DNA from: Oxyruncus cristatus
Taxonomy: Eukaryota > Chordata > Aves > Passeriformes > Cotingidae
DNA length: 64,000 nucleotides
Assembly: GCA_013399855.1 (NCBI GenBank)
Contig: VXAY01005274.1
Span: 1,825,371 to 1,889,370, forward strand
Reading direction: 5' to 3'
The stretch's first letter is position 1. Every line of letters starts with the position of its first letter. This document shows positions 12,820-23,950 of this stretch, in pieces. Under the pieces are notes generated by a model, which made no database searches, was not told the origin of the DNA, and saw only the letters and a program-made list of their open reading frames with translations. The position numbers were made by a program, and so were the translations under genes.

Positions 12820-13479
12820 TCAGTAATGTACAAAACCAGCACTTGGCCTGGTCCCACAGCCAGGAACTAGTTGCAGGGCACACGACCCTTCTCCCCAGAT
12901 CCCCTTACACTCAGGGATCAACAGATATGGTTTTACTCTCCAACAGCTGAATTTAGGACAAGAGCAAGGAGCAGGCCACAGTTCATCACCTGGGAGCCCT
13001 GTCTGGAAGTGCCATTCCTGTGACACCAGGAGAGAAAGGCAGGTCATCCTTGGCCAGGGCACCGTGGCAGCTCCCAAGGGGGAGCCCAAAGAATTGACTG
13101 GTTTAGGCAGAAGAGTCTGTTGAAAGATCAGCTGGACAGATAACCTGCTTCCTGCTGAAGGGCTGTCTGCTCTGCAAGTGTGTTTGTGAAGGGCTGTGGG
13201 TTTATTCTGGGCTATCAAGATAGGACACACTACAGATTCCAAGAGGACAGAAAGGTCAAGGCCACTTAAACATAACAACCAGTCCTTTATCAAGGTTTGA
13301 TAAAGCTCTTTGGTGAGCTCAGTGTAGCCCTCACCTACTGCAGTGAAAAACCATGCCCAGATGGAGGGTGACACAGCACTGACACACGGGCAGAGGTGGG
13401 CCAGCTGCTGAGCACTGGTGTTGAGTGCCAAGAATATTTTAACACCCAGGAGACAAAATGTTGAACAGACACTTGTCAC
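12820..13479 (-). other. Longest ORF in the window (219 codons), unrecognised
   Basis: This is an uninterrupted ATG-to-stop frame of 219 codons, the longest here. The N-terminal region is hydrophobic and Cys/Leu-rich, and two further Leu/Val-rich patches follow around residues 65-90 and 150-165. Trp and Cys are frequent. I see no domain, catalytic motif or repeat family, and no clear splice, promoter or poly(A) context. At a 3/64 stop rate, about 0.1-0.2 such frames would be expected by chance in 64 kb. It may be chance or part of a long non-coding transcript; I do not assert that it is a gene. Confidence 0.15.
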
Positions 13480-14407
13480 GTGCCACTCACCTCTACCTTC
13501 TACTAATGAGAACTGCTTTCACCTAAAGTCTTTGAAGGCTGTCAAGCATGTGCTATTGCATTAGTAGCATGCAAAAAGGGATGTAATTGTCCCATCCTCC
13601 CAGTCTCAGTCAGGGATCTCTTGCTCCATCAGTGTAACATATCTCATTTGTAACCTACGAAATCTCTGACTGCTTTACACCCTCAAGTTATGCCTTTTCT
13701 ATTCAAAACCAGATTTAAATTTTACAACATTATGCCGTGAATCAGCAACATCAGAAACAATGAATTTAAACTCTGAGGTTATAAAAAACTAACTCTGCAT
13801 TAAAAAGGAGAATAATAACAGAAAAGCAGTTTGAGAGACCTGGCAGGAACTACAGATCAAGGTCAGAGGAAGGTCCATGTCCAGCATTGGGCCAGTGATC
13901 TTTTTCTGTTTCTACACTGGCTGATTGGAAACCTTTAACCTTTCCAAAGCAGTTATGCAGCTACCAAATGAGTCAACAACATCAAATCTGGAAAAAACAG
14001 CCAAATGTTAAGTAATAATAAGTGCCTCTTTCTATGACATGTGGTGAACAGAGCAAAGTTCACCAGAGCATGGTGGGAATTCTCCCTGGGTAATTGTTGA
14101 AGGCTCGTGTGTGTGTCTGTGCTCACAAACACCTTCCCCAGGGAGCCTCCCTCATCTCTGCTGATTTGAATTTCCACCTTGGCAGCATTGGGAAATTCAC
14201 AGTGTTGTGTAAATCAGTCCTACAAACAGTGACACCTCGGCATGTGCCTCTCAGACACTCCTCAGTCAACCTTTACCACTGCTCCGAAGCCACCACAGGA
14301 ATTCAAACATCCCATAGAAAGCTGTGTTCAGCAGTCTGGGAAGGAATTTCCCTTCAACAGCCCATCTTCTCCTTCCCATCCCAAGATTTGAAAACAAGAA
14401 AGCTTTC
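13480..14407. other. Unique sequence, no gene recognised
   Basis: AT-leaning unique sequence with no recognised repeat, RNA gene or exon. Short frames on both strands match nothing. Confidence 0.55.
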
Positions 14408-14481
14408 AGAATCACAGAATAATTGAGGTCGGAAAAGACCAACCTTTGACCGATCACCACCTTGTCAACCAGACCAGAGCT
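14408..14481 (-). mobile_element. Short CR1 3'-end fragment, divergent subfamily
   Basis: The plus-strand text 'agaatcacagaata' followed by 'ttgaggtcggaaaagacc' and 'cgatcaccaccttg' is the reverse complement of a CR1 3' end of the 'ggtcttttccaacct' type. It differs from the 'cccttccaaccc' type common in this window. Only about 70 bp are recognisable. It is probably an old, decayed insertion. Confidence 0.75.
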
Positions 14482-14911
14482 GTGATGTGGGACACAGCCT
14501 GCACAGCAAGGAAAGCAAGGACCAGGATGGGCTGAATTTTCAGGGAAGTTTCCTCCCAGTGTGCTCTGCAAGATTAAGGAGATGGTGGGAACTCTTGGCA
14601 AGCTTCAGAAACCAGCCCAGGCTTGCAGAGCAGTCCTGTGTTTATATGGGGATGGAAGGAAAGATTAGCAGGTGTTGTTTATCTCTTGATATCAAGAATT
14701 CAGGCACCACAAGCATCATTATATTTCCTCAATTTTTTTCCTGATCTTGGCCCTTTTGATATGTATCTGATGGAATCTGTGTGATGCACACTCTCCTTTA
14801 ACCAGCTCGCAGTGCTTCTCCACACCATCCCTTTACCCAACAGTGGCACTGCACAGAGCTGGGCAGGGATGATCACTGTCCTCAAACTGTTTTCCTGAGA
14901 GCTGTATCCCT

Positions 14912-15206
14912 CTTTTTTTTTCTTTATTTCTTTTTTTTTCTTTTTTTTCTTTTTTCTTTTTTCTTTCTTTTTTCTTTTTTCTTTCTTTTTTCTTTTTTCT
15001 TTCTTTTTTCTTTTTTCTTTCTTTTTTCTTTTTTCTTTCTTTTTTCTTTTTTCTTTCTTTTTTCTTTTTTCTTTCTTTTTTCTTTTTTCTTTCTTTTTTC
15101 TTTTTTCTTTCTTTTTTCTTTTTTCTTTCTTTTTTCTTTTTTCTTTCTTTTTTCTTTTTTCTTTCTTTTTTCTTTTTTCTTTCTTTTTTCTTTTTTTTTT
15201 CTTTTT
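14912..15206 (+). repeat. Polypyrimidine simple-repeat tract
   Basis: A nearly uninterrupted run of T and C on the plus strand, about 295 bp long (the only purine is a lone A near 14926). It begins with irregular T-runs (14912-14949), continues as a perfect 18-bp array, and ends with a ten-T run before the sequence becomes mixed at about 15207. Mirror-symmetric homopurine/homopyrimidine DNA of this length can form intramolecular triplex (H-DNA) in principle. Confidence 0.97.
14950..15183 (+). repeat. Perfect 18-bp minisatellite, 13 units
   Basis: The unit TTTTTTCTTTTTTCTTTC repeats 13 times without any mismatch from 14950 to 15183. The internal structure is 7+7+4 bases. Perfect homogeneity implies recent expansion or active homogenisation. 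Array length is likely polymorphic, and the assembled copy number may be inaccurate. Confidence 0.97.
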
Positions 15207-18037
15207 AATTATTTTTTAAAGTTCAGCCCTTCTCAAGTGGCTGGAGAAAATTCAAGATCAACACAAACTCCACATGCTGAACTCCCTTTGTTTATCGCCA
15301 ATTCTGTTATTTTCTTCCCCTGGAGCTTAGAATTTCACAAGAGCAAGTTTTGTTGAGAGGCCACCTCTTTTGCTTCCCTGTTCCTATGGCCCACTGTGGT
15401 CACCGAGGGTGGGTGGGACTGCCAACACCACAGGGAACATTGAGAAAGGAACAGCAAGTGGAGGTCAGCACTGTCAGAGCTGGAAAACACCAACCTGTCC
15501 CTCCAGGACAGGCAGCAGCTTCCTAGAGAGGCAATTTCAGAGCTCAAGTTGGCACTGGTCACAGGAGTAAATGAATCAGAAAATGAATGTGCCTTCCCAG
15601 GTGGACAATAAAGATAAAATCATGATTTGAGGATGTTTAGCTTTTTGTTGAACTTCAAGAGAAGGAAGGGTTCAAGGCAAATGCATTCAATCAGTGTTAG
15701 AGATCTTTCTCTTGCTGTTTTATGGAACTAAAGGTCTGTGTCTGACCAGGAGTTTCAAGAAATGAAGGATTCCTGTGGTGAAGGCTGAGAGGAAATTTAG
15801 CTGTGTTTTATGGGCATTAACATATTTTTTGCTTTTAAAACAACTGTGACAAGACCCGAGGCTCAGACGAAACCGGCTCAGGGGCTGATCTGTTGTCAGG
15901 TCAATGGTGGTTCAGACTCTGAGTGTTTGATTCAGGGTTGAACAGCTGCGGAAATCACATTTCCATTCTTCTTACGAGCCTGTTCCACAGCCCTGCACAG
16001 CTCCCTGTTAGGAATTATTTCATGACATTCAGCTTACACTTTCCTTCAATTAGTCATTTTATTTGTCTTAACTATACCCCTAATTGCTTTCCTTTTCTTG
16101 TTGTTGTGTACACCCTTCTTCTGTTTGCAGATGGTTGTCATATTGTTCACTGGTTAATTTGTACCACTTCCATTTTCCTTCATATGTCAACAGCTCAAGG
16201 CTTTTTATTTCCATTTATTATGTTTCTTTGGCTTTCTTCTCAGTGGAGAAAGCAGATGCTCCCCCGCACAGAGGAGCTCACTGCCTCAGCAGACAGCTGA
16301 ACAAGAATCCCCAACACCTCTGGGCTGAGATGAAGGAGATTTCCCACCTCGTGGCAACTGATAACTTTTGTGTTGTTTTCCTTGTCATGCCCTCTCCATG
16401 CTGGCAGGAGATGCCAGAGCCACTGACATCTGCCTTTCAGCAATCAAAGGCAGGGAATTCATTTGCTCATTAAACACTTGAGGGTAAAGGGAGAAAAGCC
16501 CTAAAGCTTTCACGAGGTCAGATGTCTATAAGGTCTTCAGGGAGTCGTTATAGCACCTTCCAGTACCTAAAGTGGCTGCAAGAGAGTGGAGAGGGACTTT
16601 GGACAAGGGGTGGTGAATCTGTCTGGCTGAGTTACTCCCAGGCAGTTCTCACAGGTACCACTGACAGAAGCAGCTCCCTGATGCCCTGGAGTCAGCTGCT
16701 GGAGCTGATCTCAGCTAATCCCTAAATCCAGCTACACCCAGATACCAATGCACGGTCTTTCTTTCTGTGCTCGCACCACTGACAGGTTTCTGTTAGGCTG
16801 GATTTAGCCTGGAGGGTCCTTGGTCTTGATTTTGAAAAGTTTCACATACAAGGAGTTCATAATACAAGAATCACACTCTAGAAGTTGGCAAATCCTGCGG
16901 GGATTTGCACTGCTGCATAAATATGAATCCAAGGTCAGCCTGGGCACACACAGCCTGGGGGGCTGTGGGACATTAGGAACCCAAACACACTTTTGGAGCT
17001 GGCTTTTAACCTGGGATGTTCCAGAGCCTATGGCTGATGCATTGCCACAGCCAGCGTTTTTCCAGGGAGATCCTTTACCATGCATCGCCTCTTGCACCCA
17101 CTCCACTTCTCTTTTGCAGTGTTCTCTCTTGATCCCATAATAATCTGCCTCTACAGTCCAGTGCCATTTAAAGACAAGTGTCCTTGTCCCATTTTCCCAG
17201 GGTGCAAATAAATGCCCCCTCCACTCAGGGCCAGAGGTGATGCGGGGGCTGGCGTGACACAGGGACAGATGCCAGCTGCAGGCTGATGGCACAGCTGCCT
17301 GCTCTGAGCATCCAGTCTTCTTCCCTCTTCATGAGGAGAGCTAAGAACTGAGGGACAGATTTGGGCACTGAAGCTTGAATATTTGTCTGAGATCTGTACA
17401 GCCTTTCCCTCTGAAGCAGATGGTGCCATTATTACTTCAGAAACATTCACCTACTTTTCTTCTTGCAACTCCCCCCAGAGCTCTTCCTTCCTCCCTCACT
17501 TATTGAGCAAAGTGTGAAAGTGAAGCCACAACATGCAAAAAACTCACATATTCCCATTAAGAAAATTACTTACATTCACTCCACCCCACCCAGATCTGTA
17601 CCGTGGGCAAAGCTGCAGAAGAGTGGAGGTGTGAGACAAAGGTAGGAAGCACATGGGCAAATAAATTCCTTGGCTGTTGCTCATACCATATTCTGCTCAT
17701 TTAGATTTTATTAAAAAAAGTATCTCCTCCTGAGCGTGTGAAAGAGGGAGTGTTTCCATTAGAGGAGCTGTGTTCACAGGGTGTTCTCACATTTACTCAC
17801 ACCTCTGACTCATGAGCTCTCCAAGCATTAGCTGTGCTGATTTCAGTGGTTGCCACCTTCCCTGGAGAACCTGCAGGCATGAGCACCTCATGAAGACATT
17901 TAAACCTCTTCACCTAAAACTGGCAGGGCTGAGAGTCAGATCTCGCAGCTGAGACTTCCCTGAACCCCACTTACACATCCCACTTGGGCAAGGGTGGGCA
18001 GAGAAGGCCTCGGCTGCACTTGAGGCTGGGCTATTTG
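15207..18037. other. Unique sequence, no gene recognised
   Basis: No gene was recognised. The longest frames are 162 codons (minus, 16804-17292) and 129 codons (plus, 16084-16473); neither resembles a known family. The part from 15900 to 16230 is T-rich and repeat-poor. Confidence 0.55.
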
Positions 18038-18150
18038 GGTTTTCACCATCCTTGTAGCCCTCCTTTGAATGCTCTCTAATAGCTTTTTTTCTAATAATTT
18101 TTTTTTTATATATATTGCGGTGCCAAAAACTGCCCCCAGCGGGGAGGCAG
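18038..18150 (-). mobile_element. Old CR1 ORF2 fragment
   Basis: Reading the minus strand gives a short in-frame CR1 ORF2 tail, with 'KLLESIQRRATRMVK' preceded by a 'VFGTAIYIKK' segment. These correspond to the 'FWAPQ-KKD--LLE-VQRRAT-M' block that follows the CR1 reverse transcriptase domain. The plus-strand text 'ttttcaccatccttgtagc' and 'tgccaaaaactgccccc' agrees. A T/A-rich expansion at about 18086-18115 interrupts it. It lacks the CR1 3' end, so only an internal piece survives. Confidence 0.8.
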
Positions 18151-18497
18151 AGCCGGCCCCACACTGCCTGAGTTGCCACGGTGCTTGCACCGGCTGAGCT
18201 GCAGTTGCTGCCCAGGTGATGGATGAATCCTGGCTGAAAGAGGAGGCTCCACAGCCCCAGACCAAGCAGGGGTGGACAGGTAGCTGGGAACAGTCACACC
18301 TCTCACTGCTCCCACATGCACAGCCCAAACTGAGGATTTGGGAACCCTGGGGTGCGGGGGCGAGTCGCAGCATCTCAACGAGTTGCTGCACATCAGCCGG
18401 GTGTTGATAGCCCGCCGTGAAAGAACATGTGGCAAACTGCATGGCCGTGGCAAACAACCTCAGCTTCACCTGTGCTTTGCTTCTCTGCTGGTTGATT

Positions 18498-18640
18498 CAT
18501 GGAACCATAGAATCACAGAATTGTTTGGGTTGGAATGCACCTTAAAGATCATCTTGTTCAAACCCCCTGCCATGGGCAGGAACACCTTCCACCAGACCAA
18601 GTTGGTCAAAGCCTCTCTTAACACACTGCAGGCAGCACCT
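18498..18640 (-). mobile_element. CR1 LINE 3' end, truncated
   Basis: The plus-strand text 'ccatagaatcacagaat', 'gtttgggttggaatgcacc', 'ttaaagatcatcttg' and 'gccatgggcaggaacacc' is the reverse complement of the CR1 3' terminus. Similarity fades after about 140 bp near 'ccaagttggtcaaagcc'. It is strongly 5'-truncated, as is normal for CR1. Confidence 0.93.
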
Positions 18641-21600
18641 CCTGAGTGCCACTCCGTAGAAACACATTTTGAGAAAATTAATATTTTATGCCAACATTAA
18701 TAAACTTTTCATAACAGTTTCCATGTGACTCCCTTTGGGACTCCTGGGAAAGTGTCAGCACTTTAATTTTATTCATTTGTGAACACCAGTAAGACTTTTT
18801 TTTTTTTTTTTAATATTTAACCAGCTCTGGACTACCAATTTCTCTCCCGACGAACACATTCTGGAAGTGCAACTTTTCAACTGTTCTCCAAGCTATCCTT
18901 CCCTGCGTTCAGCTCCAGTGACACCACAGGATGGCTGTGAGGTACCATTTTCTGAGAGGCATCAGCACTCTGGGAGCTCACAGATTAGAATTTTAATGGA
19001 TTTGGGTGCTAAATGCTGACATCTAGGTGACTTCATTACTTGCTGAACAGTGATGCAGAGAACAAAGTGTCATGTAGGTTGGCTTTTAGAGTGGACTCGT
19101 GTTCCTGAGGGATGTTGCTGCATTTGGGGACACAGCTCTCTGAGTCTTTCTCCTCTCTCCAGACTCCAGTTTCTCAGGTGCTCACTTTGCAGCACTGACA
19201 CAGGTTTTCAGCAGAACAGGATAATGCAGTTTTTCCCCTCTTAATTCTCAGACTTGGCTCCCAGCCACAAACAGCAACAAACGGTCTGGGCGTAACGTGG
19301 AGCTTTGAAGTCCCGAATCCCAGCGACTTTGTTTTTGCAAAAGGCTCGTTTCCTTTTTTGCTCTTAGTGGGTTGCCTGGCGTCTTCCTGCAAGGGAGTGC
19401 AGTGCCCTTCACCCTGCAGGTCTCACCGCAGCCTGCATGCCCTCCTTTCCAATCCTAGGAATGTGGTGGATCCCTGGACTGCTCTTCATCGCAACCAGCT
19501 CACTCAAATGGAGTCTGCTGCATTTTGCATCTTTTAGATGCTGCCATTCCCAGTCAGTCTTTGTTGGTTGTGGCAGTGCCAAGGGGACTCCAGGAAAGAT
19601 GATTCATTTCTCCCTCTGCGTTCCCCCAAGCTATCCCTTCCTTGGCTCTTGATCTTCCACCCTTCCATTGAGAACATTTTTCATCTGGTCCTGGCTCTGC
19701 TCCTTCCCCTCTTTCCCACGGCTCTTTATAGTCCTGTTCCTGGATGATACTCTCTCCTGCTCACCAGCATGTTCTCTGTCTAGCCCTCTCCCTCCAACTG
19801 TAACTCACCCCTGCCATTTCAAACCCTTTCTGTGCAGCTTCCCACATGAACTGTCCTCCCATCAGTCACTGCCTCTGCTGCCAGTTTGTGTATGGGGGAA
19901 AAAAAACCCAAAAAATCTGAAGTGGGAATTCTGCTGCTCTATTGTGTGGGTTTTCACAACCCCTGCCTTCCCTCTAGTCAAACAGAAAGTGGGATGCTGA
20001 ACTGTGTCGCCCGTGCTCATGCCAGAAGCTAAAATTCTTCTTGTTGCCTCTCCTGATTATTTTATAGCCAGGAAGCTGTATAATAAGCTCTGGGAACATT
20101 AGACTCCAGGGAGAAGTTTGAGTCAATCTAAGGTACTTCACAAACAAATTATCAGGATGTATTTCCCCCGCTTCACCTCCCCACAGTTTTTCGGATGTGT
20201 GTGTGATAACAACCTTAAAAAGAAGGCCTCCTCTTTGGTAATCTCCTTCTCCAGGGGAAAAAAACGTCCTGGCGTTGGTTGAAATTCGAAGGAAGCAGAG
20301 GTCTCCCAAATATTTCTGATTGTCCCTGCCTATTTTCCTTTAAAACAAGCCTCTTGCCCTCTCCTCTCCCTGGGCACGATCTATAAATAACCTTGAATGT
20401 CTGGCTCCTGGACTCATGTCCACATCTCAGGGAAGGTGTCTACAGTTACTGTGTTCAACTTGACCTCTTAAATTAGCTCAGCCATGAGAAGGCACAAAAG
20501 AGCAGGACTTATGTGACTGCTGATGTTTATTCCTGGGGAAATGGGAAGGAGGGGTGTTTCATAAGCAGTTCATGCTCTTTAATGCTGCTGGAAATGATGC
20601 TTTGACATCAGCAAGTGGCAGACAACTAAATCATAACTATGGAGATACAAACCAGCCCAGCCCAGGGCATGCACAGACCCTTTGCCAGTGCCTTCCAGCC
20701 CCAACAGCAGTCTGCTGCTATGCCACATGGCCCTGGCACTGAACCTGCAGCCCTACACAGGGAGTCACCAGCTCTGCCCAGTTCTCACCATTTCTCAGAT
20801 GAGCGCACCAGCCTGGCACAAAATGTCTTGACTTTTTCCTTGCATAGTTGATGGATTTCATCCAAATGAAGTGGTAGTGATAATTAGGAAGACATTGGGC
20901 AGCCTCCTTCCCCCGCCTGTTTTCCCTCAAGCTTCTCTCCTCCCATGTGGCATCACCTCCTTACCTGAGCAACCCTAGCCCAGTGTTTCCACCTGCCTTT
21001 TCCGAGCAGAACCTATCTGCTCTCCCTCTGAAGAAAGGGAACAGTGAGCACCATGAATTAAGGGCCTCCAAGGACCACCTGGATTGCTCCCATATCTAAT
21101 CTCCAAGTAAGAGCATGCACTTTGCTTTAGAAGGGCATGTTTTGGTAGACAAGAGCTCCCTGCTGTGTTACAGAGCATTTTCCAAAGCCCATTAGAGTCA
21201 ATGGAAAAGCTCCTGCTGGTTTAGATAGACTTAGCAGGAGGCCTTATTAGAAGGGATTTCACAGTGAATCCTTAAAATTTTGCATATGTGTCTGACTCTT
21301 CAGGCAAGCTCAAGTCCTTTTAAGCACACTGAGTCTCACACTCTTAAATCTTGTACCTTTGCATTTCTGGGACAGAAAAAAAAACTTGAAGACTGAGGAT
21401 TAGAATATAATATGAGCCCACATGTCTAAAAGCAAGCCCAGAAGGGGAAGCAGTAAGGAAATTACCCTGCTGAAACAGCTTTGACACTGAGCCTCCAAGT
21501 ACCTGCTCAGTATTTCCAATCTGAAATCCTTACTTGCTCTTCCCCCAGCTGCTGATAAAACATACACAAACTGTGAGCTCCAGTTAAATACTCAGACAGG

Positions 21601-22011
21601 CATTTTATGGCCTCGTGAGTCTCTCATGACAGTTTTAGCACCAATAATGAATTAACTTCCTTCAAAACTGTCAAGAATTTAGCAAAAGCCTTGGAAGTAC
21701 GCTGCTAGTTCCAGAAACTTCCTGAAGAGCCAAGTCCTTGCTGACTCCTATATATATATATGTATATCAGGGATGTCACAGAAATGCATTCAAACCATAA
21801 TCTCACTGCTGATTACCCGAGACTGATTTAACTCCTGAGCCTGGGCATGTGACAGAGAGCTCTACGGCCCCAGGGCTGCCCCAGTTGTCTTATGGAGCAT
21901 GTTTTGTGCTCTCCAGGGTGTTCATGAGGCTGCTCAGACACTGAAGTCAACAGGAGATTTTGAAGGGAGGATGAAGGAATAAAGTAAAAGGCTGAGCAAT
22001 AAGTAAGTCTT
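18641..22011. other. Unique sequence with small simple repeats
   Basis: No gene was recognised. A T16 run lies at 18796-18811 and a (TA)n microsatellite at 21749-21766. Around 19540-19900 the plus strand is C/T-rich and gives overlapping 110-codon frames without family resemblance. Confidence 0.55.
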
Positions 22012-22408
22012 GTGAGGAGGGGCTGAGGGAGATGGGAAGGCTCAGTCTGGAGAAAAGGAGGCTCAGGGGGGACCTTCTCACTCTCTCCAATTCCCTGACA
22101 GGAGGGTGGAGCCAGGTGGGGGTCGGGCTCTGCTCCCAGGGAACAAGGGACAGGACAAGAGGAAATGGACTCCAGCTGTGCCCAAGAAGGTTCAAGTTGG
22201 GATCAGGGAGAATTTTTTCATGGAAAGGGTTGCCAGGCATTGGAAGGGGCTACCCAGGGAGGTGGTGGAGTCCCCATCCCTGGAGGAGTTCAAGGAACGA
22301 CTGGACATGGCACTCAGTGCTCTGAGCTGGGTGACAAGGTAGGGATCAGTCACAGGTTGGACTCGATGATCTTGGGCGTTTTTTCCAACCATAATCATTC
22401 TGTGAATC
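22012..22408 (+). mobile_element. CR1 LINE 3' end with ORF2 tail
   Basis: About 400 bp of CR1 in the forward direction. The 5' part encodes the ORF2 C-terminal block 'SLEKRRLRGDL' (about 22047-22079), followed by the 3' UTR with 'ccagggaggtggtggagtc', 'ggttggactcgatgatc' and the terminal 'cattctgtgaat'. The 'tcacaggttggactcgatg' 3' end defines a different CR1 subfamily from the 'gtctagtggaaggtgtcc' copies elsewhere. The frame is broken downstream of the conserved block. Confidence 0.95.
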
Positions 22409-23764
22409 CAGTTTGCTGTGCCCCAAATATAAACCAAGAATAGAGGTTTTGGGCAAGCACAGAGCAGCTACTCCCCAGTTGCTGACGGGCCAGAGGGGGT
22501 CTCAGCACAGGGTACAGCCTGTGCCAAGGAACTCTGCAGGCAAGGAGTTTGCATTTTTCCTCACAGCAATCCTGGGGAGCAACCAAGCTCTGCTCAAAGC
22601 TGGCGGAAGCATTGCTGGCACCAGGCTCTTCATAGAGTTTCCCAAGGAAAGAAAATTCAGAACGCCAGGAAGAGGAGAAAAAGGACCACGAAAAATAAAA
22701 GGTCTGTGCCAGGGGCTCCCAAGAGCACACAATGAGTCTCAGTTGCTCTGTAGTGATCTTCCTTGCCAGTTGCAGGCAGGCAGCTCTCTTTGGTGCCAGG
22801 ACACTTCTGTTCCCTATTCAGAAAGTGCTGGTTGGAGTCCCAGGACTTGGAGCCATCTGCACTTGCTCAGAAGTTACAGATGAGGGCATGTCCTCAGCTA
22901 CTGCATAAACAACCCTTTGCCATGGGACCTCTCCTGCAGTTGGATACTATCTCTACAGTGTGTGCTCCAGGACATCCTCCAAAAGCTTTGGGACTACTGC
23001 AGGCAGGAGGTGGAACACAGAAACAGCCAAATATCCTCAGCCACAGGAAATCTGTTTCCATCCTAGTCTGGCCTTCACCCAACATGGTGTCTGCGGGCTC
23101 TGGAAATTAGAAAAGGGAGATGGCACCCTGTTCCCTTGGGCTCTGCTGATTCATGTGCTTCTCCAGGCTTCCACCGCCTCTAGATTTAATTTATAAACTT
23201 CTGTTATGGCACAGCATTCTCTACCTCTTCCCTGCCTTATCACCGTGCGAGGTGCAGGTCGCTGGCACACCCCACCTGGGACACCTCTGCAGCAATTCCT
23301 GTTTGGCAGAGGCTGGAGGACAGAGCGGCTTCCAAGAACATCCCAGACGTCAGAGGGGCCAGTGGCTGGCACTGCCACTTTGGTGAGGGAGGAAGGAGAA
23401 TGGACATGGTGAATCACCGCACAGAGGGCAAGGCGCCACTTCTGGCAAACAGAACATAGAGGAAACTTAATTTTTAAAATATTTGCCTCGTCCCGAGAAC
23501 ATTTGGGCCATGCAGTTATTAAGGGATACAGGCACAAATATTAAGGGGTTTTAATTAAGGGATACAGGCACAAATTGGGTGGCTTACAGCAAAGTCAATT
23601 AACACTCGCTAAAAGGCAATGTTATCTTAAAGACCCTTGGGAAATTACTTTGTTTATCCAATGTAAAATAATAACACATGGTTGATCTAGCCACTGCCAG
23701 CTCAGGATCCTGCAGCTCTCTGCAGCCAGCAGCCAGCTCATTTTCACAACCCCCTCAAGAAGAA
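22409..23764. other. Unique sequence, no gene recognised
   Basis: No gene was recognised. Overlapping frames of up to 156 codons (22413-22883, plus) match no family. A small spaced direct repeat is listed separately at 23518-23575. Confidence 0.55.
23518..23575 (+). repeat. 22-bp exact direct repeat with 36-bp period
   Basis: The 22 bases at 23518-23539 (attaagggatacagg followed by cacaaat) recur exactly at 23554-23575. The spacer is itself similar to the repeat start (attaagggg). This looks like a small, recent duplication by slippage or templated insertion. Confidence 0.9.
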
Positions 23765-23950
23765 GTTAATTTTACAGTTTCCCCTTTTCCAGATGAGAAT
23801 AGTGAAGCAAAATGAGGGCAAATTACTTGCTTGGTTATCAAATTACCCTGCCCTAGTTCCCTGCATCCTGGGAAGAGCCAAGGATAAGTGATCTGAAATG
23901 CAACGTAAAAGGGGACTCGAATCTGCGACTTTGCCTTTATTTCTGCACAC
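23765..23950 (+). mobile_element. MIR-like ancient SINE relic
   Basis: The text 'ttccagatgagaatagtgaag', then 'gggcaaattacttgcttgg', then 'aaaaggggactcgaatctgcg' follows the MIR order: 'cagatgaggaaactgag', 'taagtaacttgcccaagg' and 'gggattcgaacc'. The spacing between the second and third blocks is larger than in the consensus, so an insertion is assumed. Such relics are old and rare in birds. Confidence 0.45.

Noticed and set aside
17936..18469. 177-codon minus-strand frame
   Set aside because: Part of it is a CR1 ORF2 fragment (18038-18150); the rest resembles nothing, so it is not a gene.
22032..22342. Overlapping plus-strand frames around 22.0-22.4 kb
   Set aside because: They are translations of CR1 ORF2 tail and 3' UTR, not a host gene.
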